Source: Mesostigma viride (taxonomy: Eukaryota > Streptophyta > Mesostigmatophyceae > Mesostigmatales > Mesostigmataceae). From it: a stretch of DNA of 26,000 nt. The notes under the pieces are model-generated. The model searched no databases, was not told the origin of the DNA, and saw only the letters and a program-made list of their open reading frames with translations. Below, piece after piece: positions 1 through 9,422 of this stretch. The first letter of the stretch is position 1, and every line of letters begins with the position of its first letter. Location of the stretch: positions 1 through 26,000 of the forward strand of contig RPFO01000333.1 of the NCBI GenBank assembly GCA_009746045.1, written 5' to 3'. The position numbers and the translations under genes were made by a program.

Positions 1-1245
1 GATGGCATAATGTATGTATTAATGATGAGGATTCAGGCTCCCATGGTGTCATCATGGCTGGCCTACGTACATGGATGGCATTTATGTAAAAATGATGAGG
101 ATTCAGGCTCCCATGGTGTCATCATGGCTGTTACGTACATGGTTGCAATGAAAATGATGAGGATTCAGGCTCCCATGGTGTCATTATGGCCCGTCTACGT
201 TGTACATGGCATGTATGAATTAATGATGAGGATTCAGGCTCCCATAGTGTCATCATGGCTGGCCTACGTACATGGTTGGCATTTATGTAATTAATGATGA
301 GGATTCAGGCTCCCATGGTGTCATCATTGCGTGTATGTACATGGTGGCATTTATGTAATTAATGATGAGGATTCAGGCTCCATTGGTGTCATCATGGCCC
401 GTCTACGTACATGGATGGCATTTATGTAAATGATGAGGATTCAGGCTCCCATGGGGTCATGATGATCATGGCATTTATGTATGTAATTAATGATGAGGAT
501 TCAGGCTCCATTGGTGTCATCATGGCTGGCCTACGTATGTTGGATGTCAAAGAAAAAAAAATGAAGAGGATTCAGGCTCCCATGGTGTCATCATGGCCCG
601 TCTACGTACATGGATGTCAAGGAATTAATGATGAGGATTCAGGCTCCCATGGTGTCAGATGTCATGGCCTGTCTACGTACATGGATGGCATGTATGTATT
701 TAATGATGAGGATTCAGGCTCCCATGGTGTCATCATGGCTGGCCTACGTACATGGATGTCTCAGAAAAAAAATGATGAGGATTCAGGCTCCCATGGTGTC
801 ATCATGGCTGGCCTACGTACATGGATGTCTCAGAAAAAAAATGATGAGGATTCAGGCTCCCATGGTGTCATCATGGCTGGCCTACGTACATGGATGTCAA
901 AGAAAAAAAATGATCAGGATTCAGGCTCCCGTGGTGTCATTATGGCCCGTCTACGTGTTGTTGGCATGTATGAAATTAATGATGAGGATTCAGGCTCCCA
1001 CAGTGTCATCATGGCTGGCCTACGTACATGGTTGGCATTTATGTAATTAATGATGAGGATTCAGGCTCCCATGGTGTCATCATTGCCCGTGTATGTACAT
1101 GGTTGGCATTTATGTAATTAATGATGAGGATTCAGGCTCCATTGGTGTCATCATGGCCCGTCTACGTACATGGGTGGCATTTATGTATTTAATGATGAGG
1201 ATTCAGGCTCCCATGGGGTCATCATGGCTTGTCTACGTACATGGA
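1..1245. repeat. Tandem minisatellite, about 68-bp unit, 18 copies
   Basis: The core GAGGATTCAGGCTCC recurs 18 times at a mean spacing near 68 bp, generally followed by a CATGGTGTCATCATGG-like stretch and a CTACGTACATGG-like stretch. The core is nearly invariant, whereas the AT-rich linker (TTTATGTAATTAATG or AGAAAAAAAATG types) varies in sequence and length. Three adjacent units near 720-900 are almost identical, which suggests recent local duplication. The array runs off the left edge of the window, so its true size is unknown. Open frames through it are by-products of the repeat: they shift at each variable linker and show no domain. I see no gene. Confidence 0.95.
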
Positions 1246-1515
1246 GTCATATTGATTCATGGAACAATGAGATACCATTCTTAATTGAAAATTGTTCTTG
1301 ATACTTTCACATGCATGCCCGGAATCGTGAATTTGTGCGGGTTTCCATGATGACAATCCTCATTGAATTCTTGAGCACACAATATTGAGCAATTTAGGGG
1401 CACTTCGGCAATGTTGACCATTTTCATTCATGATCAATAAAATTAACATTTAATGCAATAAATACATATTCCACTCATTTTAATAAACCATGCAAAAACT
1501 TTACAAGCACGCTCA
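1246..1515. other. AT-rich spacer, no gene seen
   Basis: This is unique AT-rich sequence between two minisatellites. No open frame, RNA gene or mobile element end is recognisable in it. Confidence 0.6.
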
Positions 1516-2290
1516 AGCTAGGGGTGGGCTGGCATGCACGCGTGGGTGTGGGGGTGGGCTGGCATGCATGCGTGGGTGTGGGGGTGGGCTGGCATGCACG
1601 TGTGGGTGTGGGGGTGGGCTGGCATGCATGCGTGGGTGTGGGGTTGGGCTAGCCTGCATGCGTGGGTGTGGGGGGGGGCTGGCATGCATGCGTGGGTGTG
1701 TGTGGGGGGCTAGCATGCATGCGTAAGTGTGGGGGGGGCTGGCATGCATGCGTGGGTGTGGGGGGGGCTGGCATGCATGCGTGGGTGTGTGTGGGGGGCT
1801 AGCATGCATGCGTAAGTGTGGGGGGGGGCTGGCATGCATGCGTGGGTGTGTATGGGGGCTGGCATGCATGCGTGGGTGTGTGTGGGGGGCTAGCATGCAT
1901 GCGTGGGTGTGTGGGGGGGCTGTCATGCATGCGTGGGTGTGTGTGGGGGCTGGCATCCATGCGTGGGTGTGTGGGGGGCTAGCATGCATGCGTGGGTGTG
2001 GGGGTGGGCTAGCATGCATGCGTGGGTGTGGGGGGGGCGGTCATGCATGCGTGGGTGTGTGGGGGGGCTGGCATGCATGCGTGGGTGTGTGGGGGGGCTA
2101 GCATGCATGCGTGGGTGTGGGGGTGGGCTAGCATGCATGCGTGGGTGTGAGTGTGGGCTAGCATGCATGCGTGGGTGTGGGGGGGGCTAGCATGCATGCG
2201 TGGGTGTGGGGGGGCCGGGGCCGGGGCTAGCATGCATGCGTGGGTGTGGGGGTGGGCTAGCATGCATGCGTGGGTGTGGGGGGGGCTAGC
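1516..2290. repeat. G-rich minisatellite, about 30-bp unit, 25 copies
   Basis: The unit is GCATGCATGCGTGGGTGTG followed by a G-rich linker of variable length (GGGGGTGGGCTG, TGTGGGGGGCTA and others). I count about 25 copies. The plus strand carries runs of three to eight Gs in every unit, and the self-complementary GCATGC is in nearly all copies. Two units read CGTAAGTGTG in place of CGTGGGTGTG. Both strands have long open frames (Gly/Cys/Met-rich and His/Pro-rich) that arise only because the unit length is close to a multiple of three. They have no domain and should not be annotated as genes. Confidence 0.95.
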
Positions 2291-2506
2291 ACGCCCCACC
2301 CCTCCATCGGCACAGCCAGCCTTGTGAGTCTACCCTTAACAACAAGGCTGGTAGGACGACACGCCTGAGCAGCATATGTCATGCCTATCTCAGGCTAATA
2401 ATGTGTGATTTTGTGCCAACAACCAAGTTGTTCCACCCAACAACACATTATAAACCCTCTTCCAAAATGCCCAACAAGCCGGACACGTGGAGGACCACAC
2501 ACGCAG

Positions 2507-2514
2507 TATATAAA
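2507..2514 (+). promoter_or_regulatory. Possible TATA box
   Basis: TATATAAA is followed by GAGAAA. It lies in otherwise unannotated sequence, and no coding start can be tied to it. The same 11-base string TATATAAAGAG recurs at 3861, which is the only reason to list it. Confidence 0.2.
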
Positions 2515-3860
2515 GAGAAAATAAGCTGACTTTTTATCCAGCCAACCTGTGGCTAGCTGCTCTGGTTAGCATGACAAATGCTAACATTTACTCAGTGGGA
2601 AAGGTGAAGAGACCATTGGAACAGCCTACCTGACGCATGTGCCACCAAAGCATTGTGTCCCGCAAAATGCACACTGCCTCCTTTCTAACAAGCACGAGCC
2701 GCTCTCTTTAGGAGACAGGTGCCAGCTCGTCAGTGTCTGGGGAAAATGATGCCGCTGCTTAGGAAGACCGCGTGAATTTCCTCGAACACAACTGTCTATA
2801 AAGCAAAAGAAATTTCAGAGAAGCATGGAAATAAAAGCATTACACCTTCCCGACAGGTTGCGGGCCACGCGCTGCAGAAAGCCAGCCACGTCACAGACGA
2901 TTAACTAGCTAAAAGACACCCAGGAATCCAGCGATGCAGCGCCAGGACCCGCAACTTTCTGGCTGCATCTGGCCGGAAAGAAGGCAAAAAGCTTACGCTC
3001 AACGAGGTAAGAAAGCAGGAAAACGCAAGCTTAAGACGTTTAACACAAGAACGTACCATAACGGGCATTTATTCGTGCCCAGGCGCACAAGAAAGTCCAC
3101 CCTTTCATGGAGTGGTTGGGCAGTACGCATCGCGCAGGGCTAATGTTATCTTACCGCAAAATGACGGGAAAGGTAAAGATAGCAGCGGGAATTTTTACGG
3201 CTTTAGAAACATCATTAAACTAGCTTTCCTTACGACCATCAAAACTGGCAACAATCGACAATCAACCCGGCAGGCATCCAATATACTTTATTCATCCCGA
3301 CAGAAATTCAGGCCGGACCCCCCCTGCCGATGGCAAAGAAAAAAAGCCCGCGACATTATAGATCGCAACCATCCCGCCATAAATTAGAATCAGTAACTAA
3401 TTTTCTCCAACAATCGAGCATTTCTGCTTTCCGCGTGCCAGATTTGTCACGTTTCGTCTAAAGGCAGTCGCCATGGCCCCTACCGCAAGGGGTGCGCGCA
3501 CCATGCCGACATAGCTTTTGGGCCTCAATTTGCACCGAAATTTGGTCCGTACCGTCCAGCTCAGTCGGATTATGTATGTGGATCGGCCGTGTTGGTTGCA
3601 TACGCAGGTATATTAATTCTTGCATTCGCCCCGGACCTTCCCCAGGACAGGTCAGGATATAACAATAATTCTTGCATTCGCCCCCGCCCTTTCCTATGGC
3701 CTGGTCAGGTTTGGGCGCGACGCCACTAGCGCGGCGCCCGCGACAGAGTGGCCAGGCTCGAGCACGTTTTCTGGATCCCAAGCACCGGATTGGACACTGT
3801 CCGAGGACTGGACAGGAATTGGCTGACCAATCGGATGCTTGCTCGTCGTCTCCAAAAACA

Positions 3861-3868
3861 TATATAAA
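3861..3868 (+). promoter_or_regulatory. Possible TATA box
   Basis: TATATAAA followed by GAGCC. A CCAATCGG (CCAAT-box-like) string lies about 35 bp upstream, near 3827. The pair has promoter-like spacing for plus-strand transcription, but no downstream gene is assigned before 5303. This is weak evidence from motifs alone. Confidence 0.25.
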
Positions 3869-4140
3869 GAGCCAAATCGCGCGAACTACGCAAGGATCCT
3901 TTAAGCAGCGTTACTCTGCCGAAATGTCAACCTAGGCCGGTCAAGTGACGCCGAGGTGTTCACCGATAGTTCAGGTCAGCCACAGCGCGCCTTCGAATGT
4001 AGGCACGGTCGCATTTTTTTTTAGGAAATGTAGAATTGTTGTCGACCAGCTACCAACGCCCGACCGGACCCATACAACGGAAACATCAAGGCGATGTGAT
4101 GTAGGTGTGTCTGATATGTCATTAATACACAGAGCATCGT

Positions 4141-4290
4141 GAATATAATATATAATATAAATTATATAATATACTATAATTAATATATAATTTTAATTTT
4201 ATGTTAATTTTAATGTTATTTCATATAACATAATATAGCATAATATAATATAATATAATATAATATTATATAAAGTAGTATATAAAAAAT
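4141..4290. repeat. AT-only low-complexity tract
   Basis: This stretch is almost pure A and T with irregular ATATAAT and TAATATA repeats. Such tracts are simple sequence. No function is evident. Confidence 0.8.
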
Positions 4291-4603
4291 TAAAATGTAA
4301 AAGAAAAATATCTACCTTATTGGGGTTTAATGTTCCTTTCCAGTTCAGCATAAGTACACTCTTGAGTGTGTGCAATGTTTGGTTATACGCCATTGTCTTA
4401 AAATAGCAACCAATGTAAACCTCCGTCCTAACCACATTTGGATACAATAAAGACATTGATGCCTGACACATAGCATTCATTGCTTGAAATACCATGCATA
4501 TTTTGTGTCAATGTTCTGCAGACCACAGCTTCAAGTGGGCATACTTCGCTTTCCTCAATATAATGGCGACATGGCATTTGGTGAAAGTGGTGAGTGCCAT
4601 GAA
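4291..4603. other. Spacer, no gene seen
   Basis: This is moderately AT-rich unique sequence leading into the 230-bp repeats. A 98-residue minus-strand open frame overlaps it and the AT tract. That frame has no recognisable domain and is not supported. Confidence 0.5.
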
Positions 4604-5160
4604 GTTGCGCCGGCCGTCGTTATCCATGACGAACTGAATGGGTTTCGTGCAAATCAAGTTTTTTGTTTTGGTGTTCCAGTTGCGCCGGCCGGCGTTTCCA
4701 ATGGTATCTTGCGCGCACTTGCAAAAGCTTGCACGCTTATCAACATTTTGTGTTGGTAAACATTTTATCACCTCTGGGATTTCCGCCTTCACTACCTGAG
4801 TTGCTTCTTTGTGGTTTTCAAATGCAACCGAGTTACGCCGGCCGTCGTTACTCATGACAAATTGTAGGGGTTTTGTGCAAATCACTTTTGTATGGTTTAT
4901 GTACATGCATCCAGTTGCGCCGGCCGGCGTTTCCAATGGTATCTTGCAGTTGCGCAATCAGGCCCCATTACCAAAAGTGTGTTTGTACATCTTTTTTACA
5001 CCTGAAGGATTTCTGCCTGCATATCCTGAGTTGCTTCTTAATGGTTTTTAATTGCGCCCGAGTTACGCCGGCCGTCGTTATTAATGACAAACTGTATGTG
5101 TTTCATAAAATCACTTTTGTATGGTTTACATGTATCCAGTTGCGCCGGCCGGCGTTATTA
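4604..5160. repeat. About 2.4 copies of a 230-bp repeat with GC palindromes
   Basis: Repeat starts can be set at 4604, 4832 and 5062. Each unit has a GTTRCGCCGGCCGTCGTT motif, then about 60 bp containing TTTTGTGCAAATCA-like sequence. A second palindromic motif, GTTGCGCCGGCCGGCGTT, follows at 4679, 4914 and 5139. The first two units then run through a CTGAGTTGCTTCTT stretch into the next copy, and the third is truncated. The CGCCGGCCGGCG core is a perfect 12-base palindrome in AT-richer surroundings. The same motif occurs in both introns of the downstream transposase-like gene (6819, 7719). The block may therefore be a 5' intron or the end region of that element. The minus-strand 149-residue frame across it merely reflects the repeat. 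Confidence 0.8.
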
Positions 5161-5302
5161 ATGACGCTTGTCGTTCTTGTTTGATGCCCATCGTTTTCGT
5201 CGTGTCTTTAATGGTGATTATTTATCATTACTCATCCTCAGGGCTTTCGGTGCCGCGGGATTAAGAGGCGAAAAAAATCAGCTGCCGTCTGACCAAAGTC
5301 TG

Positions 5303-8300
5303 ATGGCGCGATCGGGGCGGGGGGCCGTTTCCGACGGTTCGCGTCCCTTGTCCAATGACGACCGGGAGCCTGCACTTCGCGGTCTCTGGAGCGACAAGTA
5401 CATCGAGAACAAGGGGTACAAAATTGCCAATGACATCTTTCCTATCATGGCGGAACGCGTGAAAGCAAACAACCACAGGACGCCAGAGATGAGCGCGGAG
5501 GTTCTGTCTTGCGCAGCTTCAAGACTAAATGCCATGGTGGCGGAGAGCAACGGCATTAAGAAGAGGAAGAACTGTGACGGCGGGCTTCCTGAAAATTGGG
5601 CGGAATCTCTTCGGGATAACATCAAGAAGGCTTTTGGCGACTTGGGAACATCTGAGAAGGATCGTGGGCTTAGGTGGGCCTTGTGTGGACTTGTTACGAA
5701 GGCAATGGAGGGCGTCCCGGACAGGATTGTGGAGCGCGCGTTCGGGATTGACAGGCGCTTTGTCGCAACTGTTCGGGGTCACAGGGATGGAATGGAAGAA
5801 GGGGAGGACGACCTTTTGATGAGTGCGCCAGAGAGGAGGAGGAGGAAAGACGAGCTTCCGACGGAAGTCATTGCCCTGATACAAGCGTGCTGGAGGGATG
5901 ATAACTTGACGCGGGCGTCTCCGAACATGAAGGATGTTCATTGTGAATGGACCAGAAAGGATTACAAACATACACTAGCGTTTTCGGAGGGTGCGCGCTA
6001 CTATACTGTCTCCAAGTCGAAGATTTACGAAGTGTTCATTTCCCGCCATCCGGAGTTGAAGCCACCGCGGCGGATGGACAGTAGGGAGGGGGGGGGGGGA
6101 GGGAGAGGAGGGTGTGAGGGGGGGAAATCAGGTGATTTTGGAGACGGAGGCAGGGATGTCAATGCTACGCACGAATCAGAAGAGCACAGTTCATGTGGGA
6201 TACACTACTTTTTGCAAGCATATGCCCGCATGCGTCAAGGGGCGGTGGAAAATGCGGAACTTGTGCGCATGCCAGCACCACACTACCATGCAGTCCATGG
6301 TTGGGGGGTTGGCCAAATTTCGTGCAACTTTTCATGCCAGATGCGAGTGCGGACCTGAATGCCACGCGTGCGATCATGGTAGCCAGCTCGACGTGGGGTC
6401 GTCCGTGCCCACATGTTCCATTTTCAAAGCCACTCACACGACAGAGTGGGTGAACAAGTTTACTTGTGAGGTGGAGGGGATGAGGGAGGGGGGAGGTTCG
6501 AGGTCGTCTGTGGGGTCGTCGCGGCCGCAGGTTCAGCCTTTTCAGGGCGAACTTGAGGATCTGCCCATGCATGGGAGGGTGCTGGACGACGAGGAAGGGG
6601 TGCCCGATCATGACCTGGGCGAGGAGTTGGGGGTTTGCTCGATCCGGCGTAAGGCTTGTGTGTTGGGCACTTGCCTGGCTCCCAAGTGTGGAATTCGGAA
6701 CTTCATGTTATGCGAACGGGAGGAGGCTTCCAACCACCTGATTTCATGGACCAGATACGAGATGCAGGATGTGCCGCCGGGTGCGGTTCTTGGGCCAGAG
6801 GTAATTTTTAGTGGAGTGGTTGCGCCCCAAGGCGTTTCTTTTTCAATTTTTCCTGAGGTCCTGTCTTTTTTCTTTCTACAGGTCATTGGTGGGTCGAAGT
6901 TGATGTCTTTTCTGTATGTGCACACTGCGCATATGCAGGACGACTGTGACGAGATCGCAAAGGCTGGTGGGCAGCGATTGACGCAAGTCGACGTCAAGTC
7001 CACACCAACGGAGCTAAAGGAGGCAATTGTGGACAAGTGGCCGGACTTCATCCAGCATTGCTTCAACGCGTGGTGGCAAGCGGACGCCTCCAAGGAATGT
7101 CTCTCAAGGATGCGGGTGGGGGACCTTGTATGCCACACAGATTACGCCGAGAACTACCAGTCTTACACCTATCACAATCTCCAAGCACAGTATTGGCATC
7201 CAGTCACATTCGTCCTTATGCCCTGGATCGTGCGCTACTTGGATCCAGCGTCGGGAAAGGTCGTGAGAAGGGAGTTTCACTTCATCGGACAGGGCGGAAT
7301 GAAAAGGGACGGGCGGGCCCTCCGTTTTGCTATCCTCAAAATCCTGGCGACACTACGGTCAGAAGGGGTAGAGGTGAAGCGCTTCATTGGGTGGTCGGAC
7401 AATTGCTCCATGCAGTTCAAGTCAAGGAATGTGATCGCGGAAGTGGCCCGGCTGCTGACGGAGGATCCGCACCTGGAGTCATTTGAGTGGAATTACTTTG
7501 GGGAGCAGCACGGAAAGGGGGAGGTGGATGGAGCTGGTGGGACTGTGAAGTGCATGTTGAGGAGGTGGCACATCAGGGAAGAGAACCAGGACAAACAGAC
7601 GGCCGCCCAGTTGGTGGAGAATCTGGCGTCGGGGGCGGTGGGCGGGACCACAACGACCAGGCGTAACTTCTTCGAGTTCCCCGAGGTAATTAAGTGTACA
7701 GTCCTCGTTCAGGGAATAGTTACGCCGGCCGTCGTTTCTAGGGCGTTCTTGGAGTCCTGGCGATCAGGAGTGCTTAATAAAACACAACTAGCTCGATGGT
7801 CTCGTAACTTCAACTTTCCCTTGTGCAAATCTTGTCTTCGACGCGCAGGTGCTTCCTTACAGCCCAGGGCGCGGCGAAATCAAAGGAGTGAAGAAGGCGC
7901 ACTGGTGGCGCATGGACAAGTCGAATGTGACGCGCTTAATGCTGCGCCAGTATTCCTGCTATTGTGGCGGTGCGTGCGCCGAGGAAAGGTGGTGGGATTG
8001 TCGAAAGGAGTGGACCGACATGGACGGCTGGAATGTGGGAGGTGCTCGGATGAAGCTCCACAAACTGGGGGAGCCAGTGCAAAGGAACCCAAACGGACAA
8101 GGGGGGCACGCAGGGACGCGACTGAACAGACTACAGGCAGAGAGGACGATGATGGGAAGGAGACTGAAGCTGCGAGACATTTTTGCCGTCGAGTCCTACT
8201 CTGGTGATGAGTCCCACGATCCAGATCATCCATATTGGCTAGCGGAAGTCTTGCAGGAGCCTTATCAGGTGGCCGCTACTTTCGTGAGGCGAGTGGCCGA

Positions 8301-8580
8301 CAGAAACGGCAAGGTCGATAGGGAGTTGTTCCGTAAGGGACAATGGGTGGTGGGGGTGCGCTACTGGGACAGATTTCCGGGTATGGCGACGATGTTCAAA
8401 ATGGACGCCGATGCGCAAGCTGAACAGCCAAACTTGGTCAATTGCTACCTGTGCATGGACGCGGGGTTCGAACACACCATTGTTGTCAACCCAGCTAACA
8501 ATCGCCAGGCCATCTTGACCATTCCGACAGACGTCGAGAAACGGCTCACGAACTTGGCCAAGAAGAGACCTGTTGAGTAG
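5303..8580 (+). CDS. DDD/E-type transposase-like protein, three coding segments, one frame break
   Basis: Coding segments are 5303-6800, 6882-7685 and 7849-8580. The first changes frame near the 12-G run at 6088-6099. The start is the first ATG after a possible splice acceptor (CCTCAG, near 5240); the frame is open further upstream, so the true 5' end may lie in another exon. The N-terminal part is helical and charged and ends at YTVSKSKIYEVFISRHPEL. A Cys/His cluster follows (CKHMPAC, CACQHH, CECGPECHAC, about 6210-6390), then a catalytic core. Its candidate acidic residues are Asp in HTDYAENY (7140-7142), Asp in GWSDNCSMQFKS (7398-7400) and Asp in HGKGEVDGAGG (7527-7529). After the second intron come a second Cys cluster (CYCGGAC) and a C-terminal module with YWLAEVL and GQWVVGVRYWDRFPG, which may bind chromatin or DNA. 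From general knowledge, this core pattern (D-x-AENY, SDN/G-x-x-x-Q-K, HGKG-x-x-DG-x-GG) occurs in a widespread uncharacterised eukaryotic family that looks transposon-derived. I cannot assign a superfamily, and no terminal repeats were found. It could be a live element with an assembly error at the G-run, or a decaying or domesticated copy. Confidence 0.75.
6088..6099 (+). other. 12-G run where the transposase-like frame changes
   Basis: Upstream of this run the protein reads in the frame of position 5303. Downstream, the Cys/His cluster and DDD core read in another frame, starting within the next 30 bases or so. A 12-base homopolymer is a common place for polymerase slippage or sequencing error. 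An intron of about 40 bp from the GTGTGAG at 6112 is a less likely alternative. Confidence 0.6.
6801..6881 (+). other. 81-bp intron in the transposase-like gene
   Basis: The donor is GAG|GTAATT, and the acceptor follows a strong pyrimidine tract (CTTTTTTCTTTCTACAG|GTC). It is phase 0. The length is a multiple of three and the frame is open through it, so retention would add 27 residues without a stop. The retained stretch is hydrophobic and unlike the flanking protein, which favours an intron. It contains GTTGCGCCCCAAGGCGTTT, related to the GC palindromes upstream of the gene. Confidence 0.75.
7686..7848 (+). other. 163-bp intron in the transposase-like gene
   Basis: The donor is CCCGAG|GTAATT and the acceptor is GACGCGCAG|GTG, phase 0. 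Removing it joins the DDD-core frame to the frame of the C-terminal 243 residues, which otherwise differ. That frame change is the main evidence. It carries GTTACGCCGGCCGTCGTTT at 7719, nearly identical to the motifs at 4604, 4832 and 5062. Confidence 0.8.
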
Positions 8581-9282
8581 GCCAGCTCGCCCGGGCTTGG
8601 TTGGACGAGGTGGACAGCCTTGAGAGCACGTGCTTCGTTGTGAGCACTTGCCTTTCAGCCGTGATTTGCAAACGAGTTCCTTGTCCTGAATTGTAAAGCT
8701 CGATTCATGCTCTTTTAAGGAAGTGTATAATATTATCCAGATCATGTATATATTTAGATCTAGACCTGAGTTCAAATAACATTTCTTAGAGGGCTGAGAT
8801 GCGCGAGGTCCAGCATACATGTATATATCCATGGAGACATGTTACAAACTCAAATGTTTCATTGTACGTACCACTAGCTCGTCGACGGGGGTATCCCATG
8901 TAATGTATGATTTATGAATTAATTAATCGCTTAATTGTACAATTTAAATGGATCATGAACTTGTCAAGTGGCCTAATTTGGTTTATTTGGTTCATCATTT
9001 ATTGATGTCAATCATTCTTAATTGAATCTCGAGCAATAGCAATCATGAAGCACATCCTAATCATGTGATTCGCATAATGAGAATAGGCAACAAGTGCTAA
9101 GTACTTTGAGGAATGCGGGGTTGGTCAGGTTATTATAGAGCTAGAGCTACAAACGGCACATATATTGCAAACTTTGCGCTCCAGGCATGGAATTTCAAAA
9201 GTACCAAAATTGGAGCAGTAGATGTTGGGGACGCCCGGCAGTCCAAAGACGGGAGAGAGAGTGGATGCGGGGCCTTCCATGG
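8581..9282. other. About 0.7 kb, no gene seen
   Basis: This is AT-rich sequence after the transposase-like stop codon. It presumably includes that gene's 3' untranslated region and, if the gene is an element, its right end. I found no terminal inverted repeat matching the region upstream of 5303. Confidence 0.5.
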
Positions 9283-9324
9283 ATTAATTAATTAATTAAT
9301 TAATTAATTAATTAATTAATTAAT
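9283..9324. repeat. (ATTA)n microsatellite
   Basis: About ten copies of the four-base unit ATTA. It is either simple sequence or the remnant of a retrotransposon tail; similar ATTA runs end the LINE-like tails near 17150 and 17220. Confidence 0.9.
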
Positions 9325-9340
9325 AGACACGTGACTGCGT

Positions 9341-9392
9341 CATGGATGTTGCATTAAGAATTTAGCCATGGATGTTGCATTAAGAATTTAGC
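9341..9392. repeat. 26-bp direct duplication
   Basis: The 26-bp unit starting CATGGATGTTGCATTAAG is present twice in direct succession, at 9341-9366 and 9367-9392, with no mismatch. It lies just outside the left target-site duplication of the LINE. Confidence 0.9.
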
Positions 9393-9422
9393 CATGCTAT
9401 GCCTATGTCATGCATATAGTAT

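Larger units (their letters stand above)
2291..4140. other. About 1.85 kb without a recognisable gene
   Basis: This is mixed-composition sequence. Its open frames are all under about 110 residues and none shows a domain I recognise. It has two small inverted repeats: CCAGCCTTGT (2316-2325) facing ACAAGGCTGG (2342-2351), and ATAATGTGT (2398-2406) facing ACACATTAT (2443-2451). A short direct repeat, ATTCTTGCATTCGCCCC, occurs near 3617 and 3668. It could hold short exons of a gene I cannot assemble. Confidence 0.5.

Noticed and set aside
1-1284. CRISPR-like regular repeats
   Set aside because: The intervening sequences are themselves repeated, not unique spacers, and the setting is eukaryotic with no cas genes.
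1490-2299. Gly/Cys/Met-rich and His/Pro-rich open frames in the G-rich array
   Set aside because: They are by-products of a repeat of about 30 bp. There is no domain, the ends are arbitrary, and frames run on both strands.
2934-3387. Two overlapping short basic open frames
   Set aside because: They are 69 and 91 residues, with no domain, no clear splice partners and no composition change from the surroundings.
4508-4957. 149-residue minus-strand frame with internal repeats (ICTKPLQFVM)
   Set aside because: The internal repetition only mirrors the 230-bp DNA repeat. There is no domain and no plausible splice context.
6112-6152. A roughly 40-bp intron explaining the frame change in the transposase-like gene
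   Set aside because: It would be very short, with no pyrimidine tract before the AG. Slippage or error in the 12-G run explains the change more simply.
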